23,537 nucleotides of DNA from Stentor coeruleus (lineage: Eukaryota > Ciliophora > Heterotrichea > Heterotrichida > Stentoridae). Below the pieces are notes generated by a model. The model saw nothing but the letters and a program-made list of their open reading frames with translations, made no database searches and was not told the origin of the DNA. Below, in pieces: positions 8,990 to 17,620 of the stretch (positions within the stretch are counted from its first letter, which is position 1; every line of letters starts with the position of its first letter). The translations under genes and the position numbers were made by a program. The stretch is taken from NCBI GenBank assembly GCA_001970955.1, contig MPUH01001120.1, forward strand, positions 1 through 23,537. Direction: 5' to 3'.

Positions 8990-9454
8990 ATGCAAATGCT
9001 TCCTTCGGTAGACAGTATAACCTTGGCTGGGGATAATGATGATAAAATTCTTCATTGCTGTAACTTTTGTGACTTAAAATTCATAAAAATTATAGATTTG
9101 CAGAAACATCATAAATGTTGTACAGAATCAGTAGAATCAATGGCGCATGTTCAAGAAAATGACTTTATTTGCAATGCTTGCAACTTAAAATTCACTACTT
9201 ATAGAGGAATGAGGCAGCACTATGGGAAAATACACTGTGGGATTAAGAAAATCAAGTGTAAATATTGTAGTAAGCGCTTCAAGGACAATTACGCCGTAAA
9301 GTATCATAGAAAACAAGTACATGAAAAAAGTACACAAGTTCAATGCTATTTATGTGGTAAGAGCTTGTATAATAAGTTCAGCTTTAAGAAGCATATTTCA
9401 AAATGCTCTCAGAAATTCTTTGACAGTAAAGTTTTAGATAGTATTAGTAAGTAA
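8990..9454 (+). CDS. Small zinc-finger protein with four C2H2/C2HC fingers
   Basis: A 154-residue protein made almost entirely of four zinc fingers. Finger 1 is C24-x2-C27-x12-H40-x2-C43 (C2HC). Fingers 2 and 3 are canonical C2H2: C61-x2-C64-x12-H77-x4-H82 and C90-x2-C93-x12-H106-x4-H111. Finger 4 is C119-x2-C122-x12-H135-x3-C139 (C2HC). The uniform x12 spacing and conserved Phe positions (e.g. KFTTYRGMRQH) support real fingers that could bind DNA or RNA. The linkers are not the TGEKP type of large vertebrate factors. The short N-terminus is unassigned. Stop is TAA. No orthologue is claimed. Confidence 0.9.
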   Translation: MQMLPSVDSITLAGDNDDKILHCCNFCDLKFIKIIDLQKHHKCCTESVESMAHVQENDFICNACNLKFTTYRGMRQHYGKIHCGIKKIKCKYCSKRFKDNYAVKYHRKQVHEKSTQVQCYLCGKSLYNKFSFKKHISKCSQKFFDSKVLDSISK

Positions 9455-9719
9455 ATTAACCAGATTTTTTAGAAGAAAATTATTTTTGTGTATACAAATT
9501 GAGGCTTTAATGTTAATAAGAATAATAAAGTGAGATTTTTTTGATAGTTTTAATAATGATAGTTAAAAGTTTATTTTTATCATTTGTGAAATAATTTTAT
9601 AGCATCTTTAAATATAATTATCTTGTCATATTTTCTAAATTTCACTCAAAAATACTTAATAAAAACCCTCTAACCTAATTCATTTTTATTTTTAAGTAAA
9701 GTTAATTAAGCTTGAAATT

Positions 9720-11189
9720 TTAGCTAATACAACAATTATTTTCAGCTAGCTTATTTTTCATCAAATCACTAAATTCATCACGTGCACCTAAAATTTTGGA
9801 TTTATTCAAAAATTCGGGAAATGCATTTTTCGGTGTTGAGCATTCATCTGTGAAATTAATTGTTGTTGATGATTGTGATGTAAGTGTAATTTCAGGTAAT
9901 ATTACAGTTGGAGATTTTATAGACTTTTTTTTGTTATTAGGTTTTTCTTGAGTTTCTAGATTATTTATATTTTCATACGTTTTTGTTCTTTTTTGTTTTT
10001 TTTTTGAGTTTTCCGCTTTGGATTTGACGATTTTTTTGTTTGGCTCTTCGCATTCTGGGTCTTTTGATGTATTTGAAGTTATGTCAGAAAGGTTTTCTAA
10101 TGAATACCCAATTGGTATTAGTAATTTTTGGGGTTTTTTTGGCTTCTGGTTTTTTTTCGATAAATATTCAACTATAGCTTCACTAAATTCTAGGCTTTGG
10201 CTTTTTTTCTTGAATATTTTTATGTTTAATTTAGCCTCACGTCGTTTTGATACAAACTCAGCTCCATCATTTTTTATATGTAAAAATGATTTGCCTCCTT
10301 CAGAGATAACAAAACTCCTCACATTATTGAACCTTTCAGGGTGCAAAAACCAGTCAAAGTTCATACAAAAATCAGCAGAAGTAGTGAATTTACTCAATAA
10401 ACTTCTCATATAATTATAGTTTGGGGTTTGATCATAAAGAAGTCTTCTAGTGTATTTAAATAAAGTTTCAAACTCTAAAGGAATATTTTGAAACAAACTT
10501 TCACAGTCAATATTTACTTTCTGATTAAGGACCATTTTCCATTTTTTAAATCCTTGAATATTAGGATCATGCTTCCAAGGTAAAACTCCCTTAATCAAAT
10601 ACAATAACGAGTAACACAACGATTCAAGGTCATCACGGCGGCTTTGCTTAAATCCCATATGATTATTAATTGATGCAAAAGTGACGCTACCTCTGAATCT
10701 GCATCGAGTTTTAAATGCTTTGTGAACATTATTAACTTTATAAAACCCTGCCATACCATAATCAACTAGGTATATATTTGTTTTGTCATTAGATAATAAA
10801 AATTGAGAAGGTTTAACATCTCGGTGGACTATATCTGCGTTATGCATAGCTTCTATTCTATTTAAAATTTCAATGCCAATTGCAGATATTGATTGAAGAC
10901 TTAATAGAGAGTCATTGTTTTTATACTCTAGATTTTTACCTAAGAGTTCCATAACAATAAAATCATATTCTTCTAAGATACCGTATTCATAGACTCGCAT
11001 GAAGTTTTTTAGTTGACTGAGTTTACGGAGGATTTTGTATTCTTTTTTGAGACTCTCTCTTTCATTACTAGCTTTTAGTGCGTAAGTTGTTAAAGTTTTT
11101 GCTTCACGGCCGATATAGACCTGGCCAAACCCCCCATGACCTAAAGTACCGAATATTGTGTAAGGACCGATTTTTTTCGGAAACTCCAT
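9720..11189 (-). CDS. Casein kinase 1 (CK1)-family protein kinase with long basic tail
   Basis: A 489-residue protein. The kinase domain is at about residues 8-275: glycine loop GHGGFG (17-22), ATP Lys in YALKA (K39), helix-C Glu (about E50), catalytic loop VHRDVKPSQFLL (HRD 122-124) and DYG in place of DFG (143-145). The activation-segment block GSVTFASINNHMGF with SRRDDLES corresponds to the CK1 signature (GTARYASINTHLG...SRRDDLES), and no APE is expected in this family. The roughly 200-residue tail is rich in Lys, Asn and Ser with basic clusters (SKKKQKRTK, NNKKKSIKS) that may be nuclear signals. It ends NNCCIS; the terminal CCIS resembles a CaaX prenylation box, which is speculative. Stop is TAA. 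CK1 placement is secure; substrates unknown. Confidence 0.93.
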   Translation of the reverse strand: MEFPKKIGPYTIFGTLGHGGFGQVYIGREAKTLTTYALKASNERESLKKEYKILRKLSQLKNFMRVYEYGILEEYDFIVMELLGKNLEYKNNDSLLSLQSISAIGIEILNRIEAMHNADIVHRDVKPSQFLLSNDKTNIYLVDYGMAGFYKVNNVHKAFKTRCRFRGSVTFASINNHMGFKQSRRDDLESLCYSLLYLIKGVLPWKHDPNIQGFKKWKMVLNQKVNIDCESLFQNIPLEFETLFKYTRRLLYDQTPNYNYMRSLLSKFTTSADFCMNFDWFLHPERFNNVRSFVISEGGKSFLHIKNDGAEFVSKRREAKLNIKIFKKKSQSLEFSEAIVEYLSKKNQKPKKPQKLLIPIGYSLENLSDITSNTSKDPECEEPNKKIVKSKAENSKKKQKRTKTYENINNLETQEKPNNKKKSIKSPTVILPEITLTSQSSTTINFTDECSTPKNAFPEFLNKSKILGARDEFSDLMKNKLAENNCCIS

Positions 11190-11770
11190 TTAATGTATAT
11201 CATCGAAGCTTAATAAAGCATCATTTGCTTAAAATTGTATTAAAATTTTCAGCAGATACATCAAAAAATTTTAAAGCAATAATAACAAAACTTAATATCA
11301 AATAATAATTTTGATTTACCGAACTCTAGCTATCAACAGCTAATTTTTTTATATTATACACGATGACTATTTATTATTTTTATGGAACTTATTTGAAATG
11401 AAAGTATAAATAATTATAATTCTAATATAGAAGCATTTCATTAGTATGTAAAAAATGGTAATATTGAACTTACTTAGTCAAAATATCATCGTAATTATAT
11501 ATCATGAATTTTAGTTCTTTAAGTATTAAAAATTAGCTTTAGTTTTATTTGAGATTCGCATAACAGACTAAAAAGTAATATCTAAAGTTTACTCACTCTA
11601 AAGCTAAAGGTCTTTTTTCCTTTTGATTCTTAGATAAAATCAAACTTCTTTTTTTATTGTAAAATTTACTATTAAGGCTGAGCTTTAAGGAATTTATAAG
11701 TAAAATATACTCTTTATTCATCAAACAATTGATTTAAACTAAAAAATCTCTTTTGATTGTACTTACCCAA
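11190..11770. other. Intergenic spacer, nothing recognised
   Basis: The first 580 bp of a 1.7 kb region between the CK1-like gene and the 208-residue unknown gene. It is AT-rich and, unlike most spacers here, shows no obvious G/C strand bias. No gene recognised; it may hold the left end of the transposon whose fossil begins near 11771. Confidence 0.5.
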
Positions 11771-12592
11771 ATGAAATACTTTTACTTAAACGAAATAAGC
11801 TTATTTGATATTATTAAAGCTATATTTCTAGAAGGCTTTTAAAAATATTTAAACAGACGATTCAAAGAGGACATAAATACAAAATTTATTCTGAGTTTCG
11901 ACTAAAACAAGAAAATTTTTTAAAGTTATAAAAACCTTTTATCTGTTTGAGACTTCCATAATATGAATTTGTTATTAAAGGTATATAATTAAACTATTTT
12001 TATTACATATTTTTTATGTATGTAATGCTTAAAAGACTTTAAAATTTATGTATGGATTTTTATAATCAGTTTTAGCTTTGGACAGTTAAAAAAAAACTTG
12101 AAATTAGTTTGAATATGATGACTAGCATAGATTATAAAAGGTTTTTTGGAAGATTTAATTGTGAGAAATTAGGTTTCTAGTAAATTTAGTTAAGAAACTA
12201 ATAACTTGTTTTGTACCCCACACGTGTATAGATTTTATTGATAAAATGAAGAGATTTGATCTTTTCAAAGATTCAGGATCTATGAATATTACATTTATTA
12301 TTTTTAGGAGAAAATCTATTAGTCAGATTACCCGATTTGTCATCAAAGAATGAGATATAACAGAATCAACATTAATATAATGTGATAAGGGTAAAGGAAT
12401 ACTATAATTAATAATGAATTGCGATCATATACTGATTTAGAATATTATTTACCTGATCTTAATTTTGTGCATAAAACTGTTAATCACTCAGAAAATTTTA
12501 TCAATCATGAAACAGGTACACAAACAATTGAAAATACTAGGTTAATTATAAAAAGAAAAATTAGAAGACAAGGAACGAACTTAGGGAATTGA
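11771..12592 (+). pseudogene. Decayed Merlin/IS1595 (ISXO2-like) DDE transposase
   Basis: No intact frame remains, but plus-strand fragments occur in the order expected for a roughly 270-residue transposase. Segment 11771-11930 reads EISLFDIIKAIFLEGF, stop, then IQRGHKYKIYSEFRLKQ, resembling the N-terminal region and zinc ribbon. Segment 12079-12177 (LEISLNMMTSIDYKRFFGRF) resembles the helix-turn-helix. Segment 12307-12357 (GENLLVRLPDLSSK) corresponds to the strand ending in PDRS. Segment 12398-12589 reads TIINNELRSYTDLEYY, then FVHKTVNHSENFINHETGTQTIE, then IKRKIRRQGTN; the VNHSENFV.PETG..T..IE....KRK block is diagnostic of this family. Several stops and frame changes separate the pieces. 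The catalytic Asp of the 'SDEW.AY' motif is Asn, and the first DE motif was not found. It is inactive. The last segment is convincing; the others rest mainly on order. Confidence 0.72.
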
Positions 12593-12906
12593 GAAAAAAT
12601 ATTGAAAAAGATTAAAACTGATTTACCCTACAAAAATCTCGCCCTAATAACTTTGAATATCAACTTGAACTAATTTAGATGAGTAACAAATAATCAGATT
12701 TATTATTTTATATATCATATATATTAATAACTATATAATATTTTTGTTAATACGAAAAATAAGTAGGACTTAGTGAAAGAAGTTCAAACGCAAATTTAAT
12801 AACTATCATAAATTTTTTTTTTGTGTTAATTTTAAACTTTTTTTATCTTTTAGACTTATGTTAATATATATGTAAAAAAAATACAACTTTACAAAATTGG
12901 TCAACA
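12593..12906. other. Spacer downstream of the transposase fossil
   Basis: About 310 bp. The fossil frame continues past the TGA at 12590 for 26 more codons, to a TAA at 12671, without recognisable family motifs. Nothing else seen. Confidence 0.4.
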
Positions 12907-13533
12907 TTATTTATTATCATAAAAATATTGATTTCTAGGCTTATTCTTATATGAAGATATTCTTTGACTACCATCTATTGCTAATCTTATAGTAATAACT
13001 GGACGGGATAATTTAATTTTAGCTTTTGTTTGTGGTAAAAGTGATTTACTATGACATCCTGATCTTTTACGGAATCTTCCACAAGGCTGAGCAAGACTAT
13101 TATATCTTTGTTTAGAATAACTTTCAGAAAATCCTTCTAAAAAACCCCAGCTTGTAATGCCCATTTCTTTATCGACTGTTTTACATGAGTCATAATTATT
13201 AACATCTTTCAATATAGTATTAACAAATTCTTCATAGTTATTCCCATATTCACAATCACTATCCTCATCAGATCCTTTAATTTTCTCATTAGTCTTCGCA
13301 TAAATTTTATCTTTAATCTGCAGTTTGCAATTATTAACATTGAATCCTGTATAGAATTCCCTAATACTTTTAGGTGTAGGTATTTTTTTGTTTATAAGCC
13401 TTTTAGTCAAAGTCTTACTTGAAGGCGGGGAAAATGTTGAGATAACCGGTTTTGACTTTTTATATAAAGGTGATGAACTTGTTATATCATTTGTATACCT
13501 TGATCTTAACCCAAACCTTTGTGATAATTGCAT
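12907..13533 (-). CDS. Unknown basic, probably disordered protein (208 residues)
   Basis: I do not recognise this protein. It is basic and Ser/Lys-rich at both ends, with an acidic centre (GSDEDSDCEYGNNYEE) and a more ordered-looking stretch after it (TSWGFLEGFSESY). A basic C-terminal region contains KAKIKLSRPVITIRL. No signal peptide or membrane helix is seen. Length and composition are far from a chance frame, so it is probably real. Its ATG lies 18 bp after the lipase stop on the same strand and in the same frame, so it may be a separate gene with almost no promoter room, part of a bicistronic transcript, or a readthrough extension of the lipase. Stop is TAA. Confidence 0.65.
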   Translation of the reverse strand: MQLSQRFGLRSRYTNDITSSSPLYKKSKPVISTFSPPSSKTLTKRLINKKIPTPKSIREFYTGFNVNNCKLQIKDKIYAKTNEKIKGSDEDSDCEYGNNYEEFVNTILKDVNNYDSCKTVDKEMGITSWGFLEGFSESYSKQRYNSLAQPCGRFRKRSGCHSKSLLPQTKAKIKLSRPVITIRLAIDGSQRISSYKNKPRNQYFYDNK

Positions 13534-13551
13534 ATTATAAAAAACTAAATA

Positions 13552-14754
13552 TTAACTTTCATATATCTTTATTATATCAATCACATCTTTCATATGAGGC
13601 TGTTCACACGATGTAATTAATCCTGCATGATCGATTTCATAATCATCTTTATAAAAAACTAATTTTGAAGGCGGCATAAGAGATCCTAATAACAAACTAT
13701 CTTCTTTTGGTATAACAGAATCGTACTTAACATTAAAAATCGCCACATTTGTTGTAATGTTTTTATAATAAATCAAAGGAGCTTCTTCACTTCCATATTT
13801 CATCAAATTTTTCTTTTTATCTCCATAATCATATCTTTTAGGGTTTTCTAATCTGTTATACACAAACTGTCTCATATGTTCTAAAACATTAACATTAGTC
13901 CCCCCAAGATTTCTATATGAATAAACAGCGATATCTTTAACATTACCACCATTTATATCAAAATCCATAATTTCTCTTATAAGCATCTGAGATATTGTAG
14001 GAAAGTTCACTGATAACTTAGCCATAAAAGTGCTTTCTATACGATCCATATAAGCTCTAATACCTAATAATTTGAATATAAATTGCATAGGATAAGTGCA
14101 TATATAATTTATATAATAACTACTACAATTCATTTTCCCAGGAGGTGTGCCAAATAATATCCCTAATCCAATATCAGGTGTATATATTTCAGGGTATAAT
14201 GCAAGACCTAAAGATAGCATAACTCCACCCATACTATGACCTATTGCTGATACTTTTTGATATTGGGATTTTGATTTTATAAATTTTACAAATGCTTTTA
14301 TATCATAAGCATATAATTCTTCAAATGTAAAGTCCCAGAATTCATCAGAGTCTATAGATAAAGTTGTATGATTACGGCTTAAATAGGTACCTCGGAAATT
14401 ACCTAGCCAAACATCAAAACCTTGATCTGATAAGACAAATGCTGGTCCTTTTGTACATTGGTTTAATATAAAACTATTTGATGTAACTACTAGACCATGA
14501 AGGAAAAGAACAGGGGAACCGGTATTTGGTATACGATAAAGGGTAAGAATATATCCATCATCTGTAATTACTGAATATGTTTCTGTTGTATAATTATATG
14601 CCGCACAGTGTTCTTCGAATGTATATGTAACTTCAGGAACTAATTCTGTGTTGATTATAATTAAAAGTTCGGCTAATAAGAGAAAGAGAGAAGGGAAGAC
14701 TATCCATTTTATACATGATTTACGAGATGTATTTGTCTTAGGTAAATCTTCCAT
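13552..14754 (-). CDS. Acid-lipase-like alpha/beta hydrolase, membrane-anchored or secreted
   Basis: A 400-residue enzyme of the gastric/lysosomal acid lipase type, expected to hydrolyse cholesteryl esters or triglycerides in the digestive endomembrane system. One hydrophobic segment at about 15-36 serves as signal peptide or anchor. The lipase-associated N-terminal region (ETYSVITDDGYILTLYRIP) precedes the alpha/beta fold with oxyanion motif LHGL (85-88) and family motif DVWLGNFRGTYLSRNH. The nucleophile elbow is GHSMGG (S174). Asp in VKYDSV (D345) and His in IDHAGL (H376) complete a Ser-Asp-His triad. Length fits the family (about 400), and NxS/T sites suit a lumenal protein. A palindromic CRE lies about 170 bp upstream, and a TATAAA abuts the ATG. 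Stop is TAA. Exact substrate unknown. Confidence 0.93.
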   Translation of the reverse strand: MEDLPKTNTSRKSCIKWIVFPSLFLLLAELLIIINTELVPEVTYTFEEHCAAYNYTTETYSVITDDGYILTLYRIPNTGSPVLFLHGLVVTSNSFILNQCTKGPAFVLSDQGFDVWLGNFRGTYLSRNHTTLSIDSDEFWDFTFEELYAYDIKAFVKFIKSKSQYQKVSAIGHSMGGVMLSLGLALYPEIYTPDIGLGILFGTPPGKMNCSSYYINYICTYPMQFIFKLLGIRAYMDRIESTFMAKLSVNFPTISQMLIREIMDFDINGGNVKDIAVYSYRNLGGTNVNVLEHMRQFVYNRLENPKRYDYGDKKKNLMKYGSEEAPLIYYKNITTNVAIFNVKYDSVIPKEDSLLLGSLMPPSKLVFYKDDYEIDHAGLITSCEQPHMKDVIDIIKIYES

Positions 14755-15539
14755 TTTATATGCTGTTTGTTAATAGTTTTTTTTACGGGTTTTACATGGA
14801 TTAGTGGATTTCAGAAATGGGTATTTTTTGTATTGTAGTTTTTTGGTTTGTGATGGATTAGTATGATGAGAATTTTATGGGGTTTTTATGTTATAGTTTT
14901 TTTTTTGCTAAGGTTTAGATAATGAAGTGACGTCATCATATAAATGGTGAAGTAAATAGATTTTTTTGTTTTGGACTGAAAATTGTGTTGGATAAAATAT
15001 GAATTTTTAGGATTTGGATGATATTTGAAGATAAAGGTTATGAGTTTGATGGCTTATTTAGTAAAAAGGATGATATTTTTTTGGAATTTATTTTGATGAT
15101 ATGTAATAATATAGGTTTTGCTGTTGGCACTTAGTGTATTTATTATAATTTTTTGGAATTTATTTTATGTTATGCATTATCTTTAGATATTTGCTGTTGG
15201 TATTTTGTTATAAGCATAGTTGTTTTTAGAAATAAATTATACTAATTTTTCTTATCCATAGAAAATTAATTTAAGTTTATTTTATAAACTCAGTCACATT
15301 AATTTTTATTAACCCCTCATTGCTTCTTACAAAAGTTCATCATTAAGCATATCTGTTCATATCTTAACTTACCCATTTTACAAAAATTTCATTTCACATA
15401 AAAATCATAAACTCTTCATCATAAAATTTCCTTATAAAAAATCCATTTCACATATCTTAATCCAAAACCTCAAAAATCCCAAAAGTATATCCAAAATCTA
15501 AATTATATAATCTTTTATCTAAAAATAATAATAATTTTC
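14755..15539. other. Intergenic spacer with a sharp G/C strand-bias switch
   Basis: About 785 bp without a gene. On the + strand, 14761-15000 has 56 G against 9 C, whereas 15301-15540 has 49 C against 5 G; the change falls near 15240. The G-rich half is the 5' flank of the minus-strand lipase; the C-rich half is the 3' flank of the next minus-strand gene. Confidence 0.6.
14928..14935. promoter_or_regulatory. Perfect palindromic CRE (TGACGTCA) upstream of the lipase gene
   Basis: TGACGTCA, the consensus cAMP-response element for CREB/ATF-type bZIP proteins, lies 174 bp upstream of the lipase ATG. It is followed by CATATAAAT on the + strand. Sequence is direct; the role is inferred. Confidence 0.4.
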
Positions 15540-15953
15540 CTAATATAAAGCGCTTCTTGAATCCACAGATTTACTTGTAATCCATTTATTTCTAAAAGTT
15601 CCCAACACAATACTATGTGTTTTTAACTCATTCATAGGTGTTGATCTAGTATATTTTTTTGGGGTATATTCAGACATAGACGTACTTGTCATAGGTATAT
15701 CATCATTCCCAAATCTATAATGAACATTTTTTAAATATCCAAGTGCTTTATCATCAAATCTTTGTCTTGTTCCTTGATACTTTCCATAAGTACGATTAGC
15801 AGGCTGATACTTAACCCCCGTATTCCCAAAAGTAAAATGTCTTTTCTTTATATCTTCTGATACAAAAGGATCTAAATTATTAGTATTTATCCCTGGGTAT
15901 CTCTTAAAATTTTCTTGAGTTGTTGTCATACTTTTTTTTGAATCATATCCCAT
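15540..15953 (-). CDS. Repeat-containing protein, second part (H-x-x-FG repeats)
   Basis: A 137-residue frame from ATG, sharing short repeats with the frame just upstream: KRHFTFGN, NVHYRFGN, STSMSEY and THSIVLGTFRNKWITSKSVDSR. The reading frame stays open upstream of this ATG to 16085, without another ATG, and includes a 12-residue tandem duplication (RVETPYKGSSVV twice). The true protein therefore probably starts further up, by joining the 16006-16407 frame. Such Phe-Gly/Tyr repeat patterns recall ciliary microtubule-associated proteins, but I cannot assign a family. Stop is TAG. Confidence 0.6.
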   Translation of the reverse strand: MGYDSKKSMTTTQENFKRYPGINTNNLDPFVSEDIKKRHFTFGNTGVKYQPANRTYGKYQGTRQRFDDKALGYLKNVHYRFGNDDIPMTSTSMSEYTPKKYTRSTPMNELKTHSIVLGTFRNKWITSKSVDSRSALY

Positions 15954-15954
15954 A

Positions 15955-16026
15955 ACTACTGAAGATCCTTTATAAGGGGTTTCTACTCTAACTACTGAAG
16001 ACCCTTTATAAGGGGTTTCTACTCTT
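15955..16026. repeat. 36-bp tandem duplication (two copies)
   Basis: Two 36-bp units, 15955-15990 and 15991-16026, differ at two positions. In the minus-strand frame that leads into the 137-residue protein they encode twelve residues twice, and one difference is a silent Gly codon change (GGG/GGA), suggesting that this frame is or was translated. Confidence 0.85.
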
Positions 16027-16407
16027 TCTACAAGATAGAATTTTCCTGATAGTGTTTGAGGTTTGCCATATATTTTTGTTTGAACCTAAACTAACGCTTG
16101 CATTTTTAGTTTTTGGGCTGATTTTGCTAAACTCAGTAGGTTTTTTTATTGAATAAGTTTCTTGGGAAACAGTTTTATGTGATGGAGAGTACTTTCCGAA
16201 GGAAAAATGTGAGTCTCTCATTGTTGATACCATTTTAGAAGTGTAGTATTGGGAATTAGGAGTTTTGATAAAAGTGCTTTGCTGAGAAGGAGTGATATAG
16301 GAGGGTTTGAGTTCTCTTGTGGTTAAAATGTTACTGTTTCTGATAAAAGAATTTGTAGGGATGCCTATAATGGTATGCCTGTAATCACGATACATAAATA
16401 TATTCAC
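16006..16407 (-). CDS. Repeat-containing protein, first part (same family as 15540-15953)
   Basis: A 133-residue frame: Met at 16407, stop TAA inside the 36-bp repeat. It contains STMRDSHFSFGKYSP, TYSIKKPTEF and NASVSLGSNKNIWQTSNTIRK, which parallel SHF/FG and LG...W.TS blocks of the downstream frame. The two frames overlap by 80 nt (16006-16085), and the shift from the first to the second is +1. Either these are two tandem paralogues or one gene broken by a frameshift. I found no 16-nt GT-AG intron that would make the join without deleting a conserved repeat. No family assigned. Confidence 0.6.
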   Translation of the reverse strand: MNIFMYRDYRHTIIGIPTNSFIRNSNILTTRELKPSYITPSQQSTFIKTPNSQYYTSKMVSTMRDSHFSFGKYSPSHKTVSQETYSIKKPTEFSKISPKTKNASVSLGSNKNIWQTSNTIRKILSCRKSRNPL

Positions 16408-16885
16408 TTAATAAATTTACTTTTAATTGATAGTGTTAGGATTTTTTAATTATTTTCCTGGGATTAGAAGATTTAGATGATTGTTTTTTAGATTATAGGA
16501 AATTATGATTAAGGTTGGAATAAGATGTTGTATTAACTGATTTGGCTAAAAGTTTAATTATTAAGATATATATTGTTTATTTGATTTTATATAGTTGAAT
16601 ATATGATAATTAGGGTATTATGTGTAAAGTATTAAAAGGTTTTTTAAAAATTGTTTTAAAATATATATCTCTAATGGAATTGTGTGTACTTATTGGGATT
16701 ATAATTGAGCTTAATACATAATCAAGCAAGAATATCTTTTATATATAAATATATCTATATAATTTTGCCTATTACCTTAAAACATAAACATTTTTCTCAT
16801 AAATTATTTCAAATCCACCCTTTCATTACCTAAACTTTATACAAATCTAATATTTTAACTTTTCAGAACTAATAAGTATATTAAT
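16408..16885. other. Divergent intergenic region
   Basis: About 480 bp between a minus-strand and a plus-strand gene. The + strand is G-rich near the minus-strand gene and C-rich near the RPC4 gene, with the switch near 16,700; this probably marks the divide between two promoters. No gene seen. Confidence 0.55.
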
Positions 16886-17620
16886 ATGTCGCAAGAAACT
16901 AGGTTTTCAAGCTCAAAAAAAGGTATGCTCCATTCTGAAGAAGACATGCCGACACGCTTGCAGTCTATAATGTTCCCTAGGCCAGAGCTTTTAACCCCAA
17001 CTAAAAAAAAATTCCTTCCAAACACATCCTATGTCAGAGTGCCAAAACTGGTCCTAAGAAGAAAATCATCAGAATTAGCATCAGAGCGGCCTAGAAGTTC
17101 ATCAATAAGTGAAATCCATCAATCCTTATCATCAAAAGTTCTAAAATCTCACCAAGCGCAAGATCCAAGGAATGTTATTCAAAGAACCATCAAAAAATAT
17201 CCAGCCAAAGTTGCATTTGGCCTAAGTGCTGAAGAAAAAGCTATAAAATCTATAGAAGAAAACCAAAAGAAAGAACGTAAAGAAAACAATTGGCTTGAAC
17301 AAATGGATATAGACCAATATGCTCCTATAAGTTTACCTTTCTTTGAAAATCAAGACAAAAATATCAAAAACATAGAAGAAAACATGCTAATGATAGTCCA
17401 ATTGCCTGACACTCTACCTGTTGAAGGTCAGGGGAAAATTGGAAAACTGCGTGTTTACAAAAGCGGGAAAATGGAAATGGTCATCGGGACACAGAGTTTC
17501 CAAGTTTTTCATGGGGTACAAAGCACATTTTATCAAGAACTTGCTAGTGTATCTGATAATAAAATGTGTGTTTTAGGTCCAGTAAGTTCTCAATTAGTAG
17601 TTGCCCCTAACTTATCTTAA
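16886..17620 (+). CDS. RNA polymerase III subunit RPC4 (RPC53/POLR3D-like)
   Basis: A 244-residue protein whose C-terminal 75 residues match the RPC4 family: VQLPDTLP (171-178), GKIGKLRVYKSGKMEMVIG (183-201), a short FHGVQSTFYQEL block and the closing LGPVSSQLVVAPNL. In yeast and human this region pairs with RPC5 (Rpc37) in the TFIIF-like dimer of RNA polymerase III, used for tRNA and 5S initiation, termination and reinitiation. The N-terminal half is basic, Ser-rich and disordered, and a charged segment precedes the domain (EEKAIKSIEENQKKERKENNW). The protein is much shorter than yeast or human RPC4 (about 400) because the N-terminus is reduced. Stop is TAA. Confidence 0.87.
   Translation: MSQETRFSSSKKGMLHSEEDMPTRLQSIMFPRPELLTPTKKKFLPNTSYVRVPKLVLRRKSSELASERPRSSSISEIHQSLSSKVLKSHQAQDPRNVIQRTIKKYPAKVAFGLSAEEKAIKSIEENQKKERKENNWLEQMDIDQYAPISLPFFENQDKNIKNIEENMLMIVQLPDTLPVEGQGKIGKLRVYKSGKMEMVIGTQSFQVFHGVQSTFYQELASVSDNKMCVLGPVSSQLVVAPNLS

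Noticed and set aside
10018..10413. 131-codon plus-strand open frame inside the CK1-like gene
   Set aside because: Antisense shadow of the Lys/Asn-rich tail; Phe/Leu-rich product with no motif.
16109..16123. 15-nt GT...AG segment as a tiny intron in the 133-residue frame
   Set aside because: Removing 15 nt keeps the same frame, so it does not explain the shift; nothing requires its removal.
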